Below are positions 40,223-47,466 of a DNA stretch of 64,000 bases, in pieces; position 1 is the stretch's first letter, and the number at the start of each line of letters is the position of its first letter. Location: NCBI GenBank assembly GCA_046350055.1, contig JAXMBC010000001.1, forward strand, positions 2,914,001 through 2,978,000, in the 5' to 3' direction. The notes beneath the pieces were generated by a model that saw nothing but the letters and a program-made list of their open reading frames with translations, ran no database searches and was not told the DNA's origin. The DNA is from JAEUIE01 sp046350055. GTDB taxonomy: Bacteria > Planctomycetota > Planctomycetia > Gemmatales > HRBIN36. A program made the translations under genes and the position numbers.

Positions 40223-41596
40223 ATGGATCGTCGTGCATTTCTTGCTACCACAACTGCCACACTTCTTGGTGCCCGGTTCGCCAAAGCAACTCCGCTCGAA
40301 AATGAACGGGAGAAGCTGCTCTACGTCGTTTGCCTCTATGCCGGCACCAATATCAAGGCACCGGATTACATTGCCACCATCGATGCCGATCCGACTTCGC
40401 CCACCTATGCCCAGGTCATTCATCGGCTGCCGATGCCGAATGTAGGTGATGAACTGCATCACTTTGGCTGGTCGGCCTGTGGATCGTGCAGCGACCCGGC
40501 CAGCCGGCATAAGTACATGATCGTGCCGGGGTTCCTGTCGAGCCGGATTCACATTCTGGATATGACCAACCCCCGGGTGCCGAAGATGCACAAGGTCATC
40601 GAACCCGAAGAGGTCAAGAAGAAAGCCAACCTCACTGCTCCGCACACGGTTCACTGTTTGCAGAATGGTAACATCATCATCTCGATGCTCGGCGACAGCG
40701 ACGGCAATGCACCGGGTGGCTTCCTGATGATGAACAAGGACTTCGACATCCTGGGCCGCTGGGAAAACGACAGCACCGGCATGAAGTTCAACTACGACTT
40801 CTGGTACCAGCCCCGGCACAATGTCATGGTCAGCAGCGAATGGGGCGCACCCAACACCTTCCGGCCCGGCTTCAAGCTCGAAGATGTGCAGGCGGGCAAG
40901 TATGGCCAGCGTATCCACTTCTGGGACTGGAAAGAGAAGAAGATCAAGCAGAGCATCGATCTGGGTGCTGACGGGCTGATCCCCCTCGAAGTCCGCTTCC
41001 ACCACAACCCCGACAGCCCGCATGGCTTCGTCGGGGCGGCTCTTTCCAGCACCATGTGGCACTGGGACAAAGGGGCGGATGGCAAGTGGAAGGCGGAGAA
41101 GGTCATCGCTGTCGAACCAGCCAAGGATGTACCAGGCTGGAACATCCCCGTCCCCGGCCTCATCACCGATCTGGTCGTCTCCCTCGATGATCGCTTTCTC
41201 TACTTCTCCAACTGGCTCCATGGCGACCTGCGACAGTACGATGTCACCAACCCCAGCAAGCCGAAGCTCGTCGGCCAGCTTTGGCTGGGCGGCATCCTCG
41301 GTAAGCCGGCAGCCATCCCGGGCATCGGGGGCGGCCCGCAGATGATTCAACTGAGTAAGGATGGCAAACGCCTCTTCGTCACCAACTCGCTCTACAGCAC
41401 CTGGGACAACATGTTCTATCCCAAGATCAAAGACGAAGGCTCCTGGCTGATCCAGGTCGACTGCGACACCGACAAAGGCGGCCTGAAGGTCAACGAGAAG
41501 TTTGTGATCAACTTTAACAAAGAACCCAACGGCCCATCAAGAGCCCATGAGATGCGCTATCCGGGTGGGGATTGCACTTCGGATATTGTGGTGTAG
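40223..41596 (+). CDS. SBP56-family selenium-binding protein (methanethiol oxidase type)
   Basis: Propeller protein of the SBP56 family; human SELENBP1 and some bacterial members oxidise methanethiol. The N-terminus MDRRAFLATTTATLLGARFAKA looks like a Tat-type or Sec signal, so the protein is probably exported. Family motifs: HHFGWSACGSCSD with Cys86 and Cys89, LTAPHTVHCL, SSEWGAPNTF, RFHHNPDSPHGFVG, LYFSNWLHGDLRQYD and the C-terminus HEMRYPGGDCTSDI. Length 457 is typical. GAGG lies 7 bases upstream. The last 105 bases are repeated in diverged form at 42481-42585, beyond two accessory genes. Confidence 0.92.
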   Translation: MDRRAFLATTTATLLGARFAKATPLENEREKLLYVVCLYAGTNIKAPDYIATIDADPTSPTYAQVIHRLPMPNVGDELHHFGWSACGSCSDPASRHKYMIVPGFLSSRIHILDMTNPRVPKMHKVIEPEEVKKKANLTAPHTVHCLQNGNIIISMLGDSDGNAPGGFLMMNKDFDILGRWENDSTGMKFNYDFWYQPRHNVMVSSEWGAPNTFRPGFKLEDVQAGKYGQRIHFWDWKEKKIKQSIDLGADGLIPLEVRFHHNPDSPHGFVGAALSSTMWHWDKGADGKWKAEKVIAVEPAKDVPGWNIPVPGLITDLVVSLDDRFLYFSNWLHGDLRQYDVTNPSKPKLVGQLWLGGILGKPAAIPGIGGGPQMIQLSKDGKRLFVTNSLYSTWDNMFYPKIKDEGSWLIQVDCDTDKGGLKVNEKFVINFNKEPNGPSRAHEMRYPGGDCTSDIVV

Positions 41597-41653
41597 GGGC
41601 ACTTGAACGAAAAGTTCACCTGCCTTTGTCGTCTGCAGCATCTTGCATGGTGC

Positions 41654-42070
41654 TTATGACAAACCCTTGGCTAAGAACGCGGCAAACGACGATGCCATTT
41701 CATGGATACCACCGAAGTCGTGATCCTCAACCAACACCCGCCCAGTTGGAACTTGTATACCGAACGGATTGCCGCCGCCATCCCACCCGATGACAAACAC
41801 ATCGGACATTGTCCACCCGCGGGGAGGGCCGAACTCTGCCCGAAATTTCTTGTGTGTAGCAGGCAACTCGTTGATGCTGTCAACCCACACGCTGCCTATC
41901 GGCCCACCACCGCACGAAGCCAGAAACCACCGAAATTCATCAGGGATGGGACCAAACTCAGCTTCAAAAGCCTTTAGCTTTGGCTCCGATGCCGGTAGGG
42001 AGTTAATGCCTGAAGCTCCGACGCGGGACTGCCACGCACCCAGTACTTCTGCTCGAAACCGCTCGTTCAT
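41654..42070 (-). CDS. SMI1/KNR4 (SUKH)-family protein
   Basis: SUKH proteins often act as immunity proteins against contact-dependent or polymorphic toxins. LKAFEAEFGPIPDEFRWFLASCGGGPIG is the classic SUKH N-terminal motif, followed by WVDSINELPATHKKF, FVIGWDGGGNPFGIQ and VLVEDHDFGGIHEMASSFAAFL. The ATG at 42070 has GGAGA 9 bases upstream; an upstream in-frame ATG at 42085 has no better signal. Its start overlaps the stop of the preceding gene (ATGA). No toxin gene is seen nearby, so the immunity role is only a family inference. Confidence 0.85.
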   Translation of the reverse strand: MNERFRAEVLGAWQSRVGASGINSLPASEPKLKAFEAEFGPIPDEFRWFLASCGGGPIGSVWVDSINELPATHKKFRAEFGPPRGWTMSDVFVIGWDGGGNPFGIQVPTGRVLVEDHDFGGIHEMASSFAAFLAKGLS

Positions 42071-42378
42071 TCGACATCTCTCCACAACCGAACAGTCAAT
42101 ATGTTACATCGTCTTAGATAACCACTCACGCTGACTTCGCTGTGGCCAGTATCCGCCGAATCTCCGGCAATAATGCCGTAGGTATCCTCGTCCAGAACCT
42201 CCAAGAGTGTATCAGCAGCCGAGAAGGCCCGATCGGGTGACCAAACAGGATAGGATCGCCCTGGTTCAATCAGGCTATCCTTGTCCCGTTCCAGTTCCTG
42301 TGCCAGAAACTCGACAAGGCTGATCTTCTCGAGTCGTGACAAGGTCTGAACTTCCGGCAACACTTCGATCAATGACAT
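42067..42378 (-). CDS. Small antitoxin-like protein
   Basis: Not firmly identified. The first 45 residues (SLIEVLPEVQTLSRLEKISL, then VEFLAQELERDKDSLIEPG) resemble short helical proteins of addiction-module type that begin with a Leu-Pro-x-x-x-x-Leu pattern. It continues YPVWSPDRAFSAADTLLEVLDED; the Ser/Arg-rich C-terminal 35 residues may be an out-of-frame extension after an ancestral stop. The ATG at 42378 replaces a longer start at 42402. It overlaps the SUKH gene by four bases and forms an operon with it. Confidence 0.6.
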   Translation of the reverse strand: MSLIEVLPEVQTLSRLEKISLVEFLAQELERDKDSLIEPGRSYPVWSPDRAFSAADTLLEVLDEDTYGIIAGDSADTGHSEVSVSGYLRRCNILTVRLWRDVE

Positions 42379-42466
42379 GATTATGCTCCAGACACTTTTC
42401 ATTATCAGAACAGTGTTGATTCAACCAAATCATTGTATCTCGATTCGATCGTTGGTACCAACCCCA

Positions 42467-42585
42467 ATGGCGGCTAGGTGAACGAGAAGTTCGTGATCAA
42501 TTTCAACAAGGAACCGAACGGCCCCGCAAGGGCCCACGAGATGCGCTATCCGGGCGGGGATTGTACGTCTGATATCGTGGTGTAG
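42467..42585 (+). pseudogene. SBP56 3'-end remnant (second copy)
   Basis: Positions 42481-42585 match 41492-41596, the end of the SBP56 gene, at 91 of 105 bases including the TAG stop. Thirteen of the 14 differences are synonymous; the one change is Ser to Ala. Similarity extends weakly about 14 bases upstream and is then lost. This is a truncated relic of another SBP56 gene, not a functional gene. Confidence 0.9.
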
Positions 42586-42602
42586 GTGATATCGTGGTGT
42601 AG
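42571..42602 (+). repeat. 17-bp tandem duplication at the SBP56 remnant end
   Basis: GATATCGTGGTGTAG occurs at 42571-42585 and again at 42588-42602, duplicating the final codons and stop of the remnant. Confidence 0.85.
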
Positions 42603-42641
42603 GGGGAGGTGAAGAACACAACTCAGCGCATCAGGAACGAA

Positions 42642-43178
42642 TCATGCCTTGCCGTCTTTTTTGGCGATTGGTTCGGTGTCTATGGTTCTGCTGGCCAGCT
42701 CCTTCGTCAAGACACGCAACCCCTCCTCGAACACATAGCGGATCGCCGCTAACTCCTCTGGCGACCAAGTCGGCTCGAACCGCTTGCTGAGCGGGGTAAC
42801 AATCGAAAGGTTGTTGCCCCAGAACAACTTGCGGTATGTTTCGCCGGCGGCCCGGCTGAGCCTGGTATAGGGAGTGTCGGCACCAGCGTGCAGCCCGGCC
42901 AAATCATCGATGAAGTTCCAGGCATTGAGAAACGTTTGGCAGTCCACGCTGGCCTTATCTGGCGTGGCGCACCACGCTATGATACGATCAAAGTCATACT
43001 CGACTGGCTCAGCAACCATCATGGGAACAGCAAGTGCCTCGATGCTATCCGAGACGACGAGCCGCCCATTGGCGTCACGGAGAAACCCATCAATATCGGC
43101 ACTGTACCAAGCGACGAATCTTGCTTCGCCACCGAGTTGCATACGACAGGGATAATACTGGGGCGCTTCCATCCGCAT
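42642..43178 (-). CDS. Hypothetical protein
   Basis: Family not recognised. MRMEAPQYYPCRMQLGGEAR, FVAWYSADIDGFLRDANGRL and YDFDRIIAWCATPDKASVDC begin the protein; it continues FLNAWNFIDDLAGLHAG and RKLFWGNNLSIVTP, and ends EEGLRVLTKELASR. It reads as a soluble alpha/beta protein with a helical C-terminal half. The ATG at 43178 has AAGAGA 5 bases upstream, giving 178 residues. An alternative ATG at 43223 with AGGGA upstream would add 15 residues. It lies beside the SUKH pair and the SBP56 remnant; such proteins of this size near SUKH genes are often immunity-like, but that is a guess. Confidence 0.6.
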   Translation of the reverse strand: MRMEAPQYYPCRMQLGGEARFVAWYSADIDGFLRDANGRLVVSDSIEALAVPMMVAEPVEYDFDRIIAWCATPDKASVDCQTFLNAWNFIDDLAGLHAGADTPYTRLSRAAGETYRKLFWGNNLSIVTPLSKRFEPTWSPEELAAIRYVFEEGLRVLTKELASRTIDTEPIAKKDGKA

Positions 43179-43347
43179 CAGTTCTCTTTTGCTGAACAGA
43201 CATTCTGGTGCACCTTTGCACATCAATCTTCCCTGCAGAGCAAGTCGGTGTCAACCGTCTTTCCGTACATGAGAGTTATCTGTTCCACTATACACGGTGT
43301 CTAAATGAACTGGATGATTGTTCCTTGGACAAATTCATCTAATCTTA

Positions 43348-43408
43348 CTTCTGGCTTCTGACTTCTGGCTTCTGACTCCTGGCTCCTGGCTACTGGCTAC
43401 TGGCTCCC
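43348..43408. repeat. 7-bp tandem repeat array abutting a start codon (site 8)
   Basis: CTTCTGG, CTTCTGA, CTTCTGG, CTTCTGA, CTCCTGG, CTCCTGG, CTACTGG, CTACTGG, then CTCCC directly before the ATG at 43409. The array is the 5' leader of the phosphohexomutase gene and leaves no usual Shine-Dalgarno. Confidence 0.85.
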
Positions 43409-44776
43409 ATGTCCTCACCACTCATCGTCTCCGTCTCCGGCATTCGTGGCATCGTCGGGGAGAGTCTTACACCTAATATCGCTCTCGCTTTTGCCGAAGC
43501 TCTTGGAACCTACCTCGGGGCGGGCAGTACTGTCGCCCTCAGTCGGGATAACCGGCCCAGCGGGACGATGCTCGGAGCGGCGGCAGTTGCTGGCCTCCTC
43601 AGCACCGGTTGCAAAGTGCTTGATCTCGGCATCGTCCCCACGCCCACGGTTGGTGTCATGATCCGGGAGCAGAAGCTCGCCGGCGGGATTCAGCTTTCAG
43701 CCAGCCATAACCCAGCCCCGTGGAATGGCCTCAAGCTCTTTGGGAAAGATGGAGCGGTGCTGGCTCCCAGTGAGGGGACCAGGGTGGTTGATCTTTATCA
43801 GCGAAAGGCGTTTGTCCGAACGACTAAGTATGCTTCTACCGATTGGAAGCAGGCGCCGCCGGCGAACGATGCGTCGTCTGCTATTCAGATTCATGCCCGT
43901 CTAGCTTCGGGTCTGGCCAACGTCGAAGCGGTTCGCCGCAAGGGCTTTCGGGTCTTCGTTGATGCCAACGGCGGAGCAGGGGGGCCACTGGCTCAGCAGT
44001 TCCTGCAGATGAATCTCAGTTGCATGGTCGATGGGGCTGGTTTGCATCCGAGTGATAGCTTCCCCCATACGCCGGAACCGACCGAGGAGAATCTTTGTAG
44101 CATTGCCCCTCTCGTCGCTGAGAAACGTTGTGCCATCGGCTTCGCTCTCGATCCCGATTCGGACCGTCTCGCCTTGATCGATGAAAAGGGACGCTACATT
44201 GGTGAAGAACTGACGCTGGCTTTAAGCCTGGAATATGTGCTGAGGCAAAAGCGAGGCCCGGTGGTCGTCAACATGTCCACCTCCCGCATCAATGAAGACA
44301 TTGCCAAAAAGCATGGCTGTGCGTTTCATCGCAGTGCTGTCGGTGAAGCGAATGTCGTGGCGAAGATGCGGCAAGTCCATGCGGTGGTTGGTGGTGAGGG
44401 AAATGGTGGGGTGATTGATCCGAGAGTGGGCTGGGTGCGTGACCCGTTCGTGGGCATGGCCCTGGTGCTGAGCCTCTTGGCTGAAGAGAACAAACCACTC
44501 AGCGCCATCGTGGATGCGTTGCCGAGGTACGTGATTCAGAAGGATAAGTACACGGTCAGTGCAGATCGGTTGCCTGTTCTGTACGAGGGATTGATCAAGC
44601 AGCACTCCGAAGCGGTCGCCAACCGAGAGGATGGATTGCGGCTCGACTGGCCAGACCGCTGGGTGCATGTGCGGCCTAGCAACACGGAGCCTATTGTGCG
44701 AGTGATCGCGGAGGCACCATCCACGAAGGATGCAGCTGCGCTATGCACGATGGTGGGTAAGTTGGTGCAGGGCTGA
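43409..44776 (+). CDS. Phosphohexomutase, probably phosphoglucosamine mutase (GlmM-like)
   Basis: Alpha-D-phosphohexomutase that moves phosphate between C6 and C1 of a hexose phosphate; GlmM makes glucosamine-1-phosphate for cell-envelope sugars. Motifs: SVSGIRGIVGESLTP, phosphoserine loop SASHNPAPWNGLKLF, Mg site DPDSDRLALID, sugar loop VVGGEGNGGVI, and phosphate-binding RPSNTEPIVRVI. Length 455 is normal. The GEGNGG loop is of the phosphomannomutase/phosphoglucosamine mutase group, so the precise sugar is uncertain. The leader is made of heptamer repeats, and no Shine-Dalgarno is seen before the ATG. Confidence 0.88.
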   Translation: MSSPLIVSVSGIRGIVGESLTPNIALAFAEALGTYLGAGSTVALSRDNRPSGTMLGAAAVAGLLSTGCKVLDLGIVPTPTVGVMIREQKLAGGIQLSASHNPAPWNGLKLFGKDGAVLAPSEGTRVVDLYQRKAFVRTTKYASTDWKQAPPANDASSAIQIHARLASGLANVEAVRRKGFRVFVDANGGAGGPLAQQFLQMNLSCMVDGAGLHPSDSFPHTPEPTEENLCSIAPLVAEKRCAIGFALDPDSDRLALIDEKGRYIGEELTLALSLEYVLRQKRGPVVVNMSTSRINEDIAKKHGCAFHRSAVGEANVVAKMRQVHAVVGGEGNGGVIDPRVGWVRDPFVGMALVLSLLAEENKPLSAIVDALPRYVIQKDKYTVSADRLPVLYEGLIKQHSEAVANREDGLRLDWPDRWVHVRPSNTEPIVRVIAEAPSTKDAAALCTMVGKLVQG

Positions 44777-44966
44777 CAGGTACCCGTCGCCCATCAGGCG
44801 ACCGATTCGCGGTGGGATGGTTTACCCAGGGTAGCGACGATTACATCGCAACGCTGGGCTGTTATCCGTATGCCCTTCGGGCAAGGTGTTGCAGTAGGCC
44901 ACTAGGATATCGATAGGCAGAAGGATACTGCTTCCGCCTTGCTCCGCCATCGTGTAGAATACCTGT

Positions 44967-46415
44967 ATGCATCCCTCCCTCCGATTTCTGCAAGCTCAGA
45001 CCCGCCGGCACTTCCTTCAGAGTGGTGCCATGGGTCTCGGCAGCGTGGCTCTCTCCTCCCTTTTGCCTCGGCATGGTCAGGCCGATGAGAAGCCTAACCC
45101 GCTGGCGCCAAAGAAGCCGATGTTGCCGGCGAAGGCTAAGAGCGTTATCTACCTGCACATGTCGGGTGCTCCACCGCAGCATGATCTCTTTGATTACAAG
45201 CCCAAGCTGAAAGAACTGCACCTGAAGCCCTGCCCTGAATCGTTGCTGAAGGGGCAGCGGTTCGCCTTCATCAAGGGCACGCCGGTATTGCTGGGCTCGC
45301 CCTATGAGTTTACACGTTGTGGTCACGAGAATGCGTGGGTGAGTAACATTCAGCCACACTTTCAGAAGGTGGCCAGTGAAGTGTCGTTCCTGAAGGGGAT
45401 GCACACCGACCAGTTCAATCATGCCCCGGCGGAACTGCTGCTCTTTACCGGCTCACCCCGCAATGGCGGCGCAGCCATGGGTTCGTGGATCACGTATGGC
45501 CTGGGCAGCGAAAACCAGAACCTGCCCGGCTTCGTTGTCCTCATCAGCGGCGGTACCGACCCTACCGGCGGCAAGGCCCTCTGGTCCACCGGCTTCCTGC
45601 CCTCCGTCTTCCAAGGTGTGCAGTGTCGAAGCGCCGGGGAGCCCATCCTGTATGTGAACAACCCGCCTGGTATGAGCCGCGAGACCCGCCGCAGCAGTCT
45701 CGATGCTCTCAAAGCTCTCAACGAAATGGAACATCAGCAGTTCGGCGACCCGGAGACGCTGACTCGTATCAGCCAGTATGAGCTGGCCTTCCGCATGCAG
45801 ATGACGGTGCCCGAAGTGATGGACATCGCCAAGGAACCGGAGAAAGTGCGCGAGCAGTATGGCGCGAAGCCGGGGGCGAACAGTTTCGCCAACAACTGCC
45901 TGCTGGCTCGCCGGCTGGTGGAACGGGGTGTGCGGTATGTGCAGCTCTTCGACTGGGGCTGGGACTGCCACGGCACTGGCAAGGGCGACGACATCGTGGA
46001 GCATCTGCCGAAGAAGTGCAAGGAGACGGATCAGCCCATTGCTGCGCTGTTGACTGATCTGAAGCAGCGGGGGTTGCTGGATCAGACGCTGGTGGTGTGG
46101 GGCGGCGAGTTTGGCCGCACGAGCATGAACGAAGCCCGGGGAGGCTCGACATTCCTGGGGCGTGATCATCATCCCCACTGCTTCACGATGTGGATGGCCG
46201 GGGCCGGGATCAAGAAGGGTATGGTGCACGGGGCCACCGATGAACTGGGCTATTTTGTGACTGAAGGGAAGACCAGTGTGCACGATGTGCAGGCGACGAT
46301 CCTGATGCAGTTGGGCCTCGACCCGTGGAAGTTCCGCTACCCGTACCAGGGATTGCAGCAGCGGCTCATTGGAGTGGAAGAGAAAGCTGAAGTGATTGCG
46401 GAAGTGGTCGCGTAG
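44967..46415 (+). CDS. Tat-exported DUF1501 protein (sulfatase-like fold)
   Basis: Planctomycete-expanded family with the alkaline-phosphatase/sulfatase fold; substrates are unknown. The twin-Arg signal is TRRHFLQSGAMGLGSVALSS (residues 12-31). Core motifs: VIYLHMSGAPPQHDLFDYKP (residues 54-73), EVSFLKGMHTDQFNHAPAEL, MGSWITYGLGSENQNLPGFV, RLVERGVRYVQLFDWGWDCH, VVWGGEFGRTSM, and GRDHHPHCFTMWMAGAGIKKG. Length 482 is typical. No Shine-Dalgarno is visible, and a TAGAAT sits 6 bases before the ATG, so a leaderless transcript is possible. The 190 bases upstream hold short hairpins such as GCCC-TTC-GGGC. Confidence 0.9.
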   Translation: MHPSLRFLQAQTRRHFLQSGAMGLGSVALSSLLPRHGQADEKPNPLAPKKPMLPAKAKSVIYLHMSGAPPQHDLFDYKPKLKELHLKPCPESLLKGQRFAFIKGTPVLLGSPYEFTRCGHENAWVSNIQPHFQKVASEVSFLKGMHTDQFNHAPAELLLFTGSPRNGGAAMGSWITYGLGSENQNLPGFVVLISGGTDPTGGKALWSTGFLPSVFQGVQCRSAGEPILYVNNPPGMSRETRRSSLDALKALNEMEHQQFGDPETLTRISQYELAFRMQMTVPEVMDIAKEPEKVREQYGAKPGANSFANNCLLARRLVERGVRYVQLFDWGWDCHGTGKGDDIVEHLPKKCKETDQPIAALLTDLKQRGLLDQTLVVWGGEFGRTSMNEARGGSTFLGRDHHPHCFTMWMAGAGIKKGMVHGATDELGYFVTEGKTSVHDVQATILMQLGLDPWKFRYPYQGLQQRLIGVEEKAEVIAEVVA

Positions 46416-46540
46416 GGTACGTTGTGCGTACCTCCCCACTGAGAGATTCCGCTGCAACTCTCACACCTGTGCCGCCTGAAGGTGGAACTCCAATCTCATA
46501 AGATAAGGCTATCTTCGTACATACTTGCCACGGTACTTTT

Positions 46541-47362
46541 ATGCCCGCGCTTTACGATCAGATTCAAGAAGCTGCCCAAACCCTTCGCAGCAAGTGGAAA
46601 GGCTCACCCAAGATCGGCATCATCCTGGGCACTGGCCTGGGTGGGCTGGAAGCCGATATCGCCAAGGACGTCACCATTCCCTATGGCGAGTTGCCACACT
46701 TCCCTACGTCAACCGTGGAATCGCATGCCGGCAAGTTGCTGTGTGGCAAACTGGGCGGCAAGGAAGTGGTCGCCATGGCGGGGCGGTTCCATCAGTATGA
46801 AGGCTATTCGCTGCAGCAGGTCACCTTCCCGGTGCGAGTGATGAAAGCCATCGGCGTCGAAACGCTGATCGTCAGCAATGCCTGTGGCGGCATGAACCCG
46901 CAGTTCAATAAGGGCGACCTGATGCTGATCGAGGATCACATCAATTTGCTGGGAGACAACCCGCTCATCGGCAAGAACGACGACCGCCTGGGGCCACGCT
47001 TTCCTGACATGTGTGAAGCGTATGATCGCGAACTGCTCAAGAAGGCGGAGACGATTTGCCGTGAGGAAAAGATCCCTTTTCAGAAGGGCGTCTACGTGGC
47101 TGTCACCGGGCCGTGCCTGGAGACGCGGGCCGAGTATCGCTTCCTGCGGAACATCGGGGCGGATGTGGTAGGTATGTCCACGGTGCCCGAGGTGATTGTC
47201 TGCCGACACGCGGGCATTCGGGCCTTAGGCATCTCGATCATCACCGACATGTGCCTGCCCGACGCCCTTGCTCCTGTCTCACTGCCCGAAATCCTCGAAA
47301 CCGCCAAGCATGCCGAGGTGAAGCTGCGGCTGCTGGTACGCAAGGTGGTCGAGGCATTGTAA
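46541..47362 (+). CDS. punA: Purine nucleoside phosphorylase (trimeric type)
   Basis: Phosphorolysis of purine ribonucleosides to base and ribose-1-phosphate, for purine salvage in the cytoplasm. Motifs: IGIILGTGLGGLE (phosphate loop with Ser/Thr), HFPTSTVESHAGKL, GRFHQYEGY, NACGGMNPQF, LMLIEDHINLLGDNPL, GVYVAVTGPCLETRAEYRFL and GADVVGMSTVPEVIV with the MSTVPE signature. At 273 residues it matches trimeric PNP (mammalian/XapA type), not hexameric DeoD. The C-terminal purine-specificity residue pattern SIITDMC is as in PNP. Confidence 0.94.
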   Translation: MPALYDQIQEAAQTLRSKWKGSPKIGIILGTGLGGLEADIAKDVTIPYGELPHFPTSTVESHAGKLLCGKLGGKEVVAMAGRFHQYEGYSLQQVTFPVRVMKAIGVETLIVSNACGGMNPQFNKGDLMLIEDHINLLGDNPLIGKNDDRLGPRFPDMCEAYDRELLKKAETICREEKIPFQKGVYVAVTGPCLETRAEYRFLRNIGADVVGMSTVPEVIVCRHAGIRALGISIITDMCLPDALAPVSLPEILETAKHAEVKLRLLVRKVVEAL

Positions 47363-47372
47363 TTGCGACACC

Positions 47373-47437
47373 AGCCCGAAGCGTGAGCGAGGCTGGGCCA
47401 CGCGGTTGCACACCCAGCCTCGCTTACGCTTCGGGCT
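47373..47437. repeat. 25-bp inverted repeat
   Basis: Arms at 47373-47397 and 47413-47437 pair at 24 of 25 bases across a 15-base loop; the left arm begins AGCCCGAAGCGTGAGCGAGG. It fills the gap between punA and the fumarase gene. Half-copies of a related type occur at 54657-54684. Confidence 0.8.
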
Positions 47438-47466
47438 AGTATCTCTCCTGTCTTCTGGATTCTCTT

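Noticed and set aside
42467..42602. Possible small gene at the SBP56 remnant
   Set aside because: Only the 3' end of SBP56 is present; no start codon or upstream domain.
43348..43408. Possible CRISPR array
   Set aside because: Units are 7 bases with no spacers; no cas genes are present.
44930..44966. Sigma-70 promoter for the DUF1501 gene
   Set aside because: TAGAAT is well placed but the -35 region is poor (TTCCGC), so it is mentioned only as a possible leaderless start.
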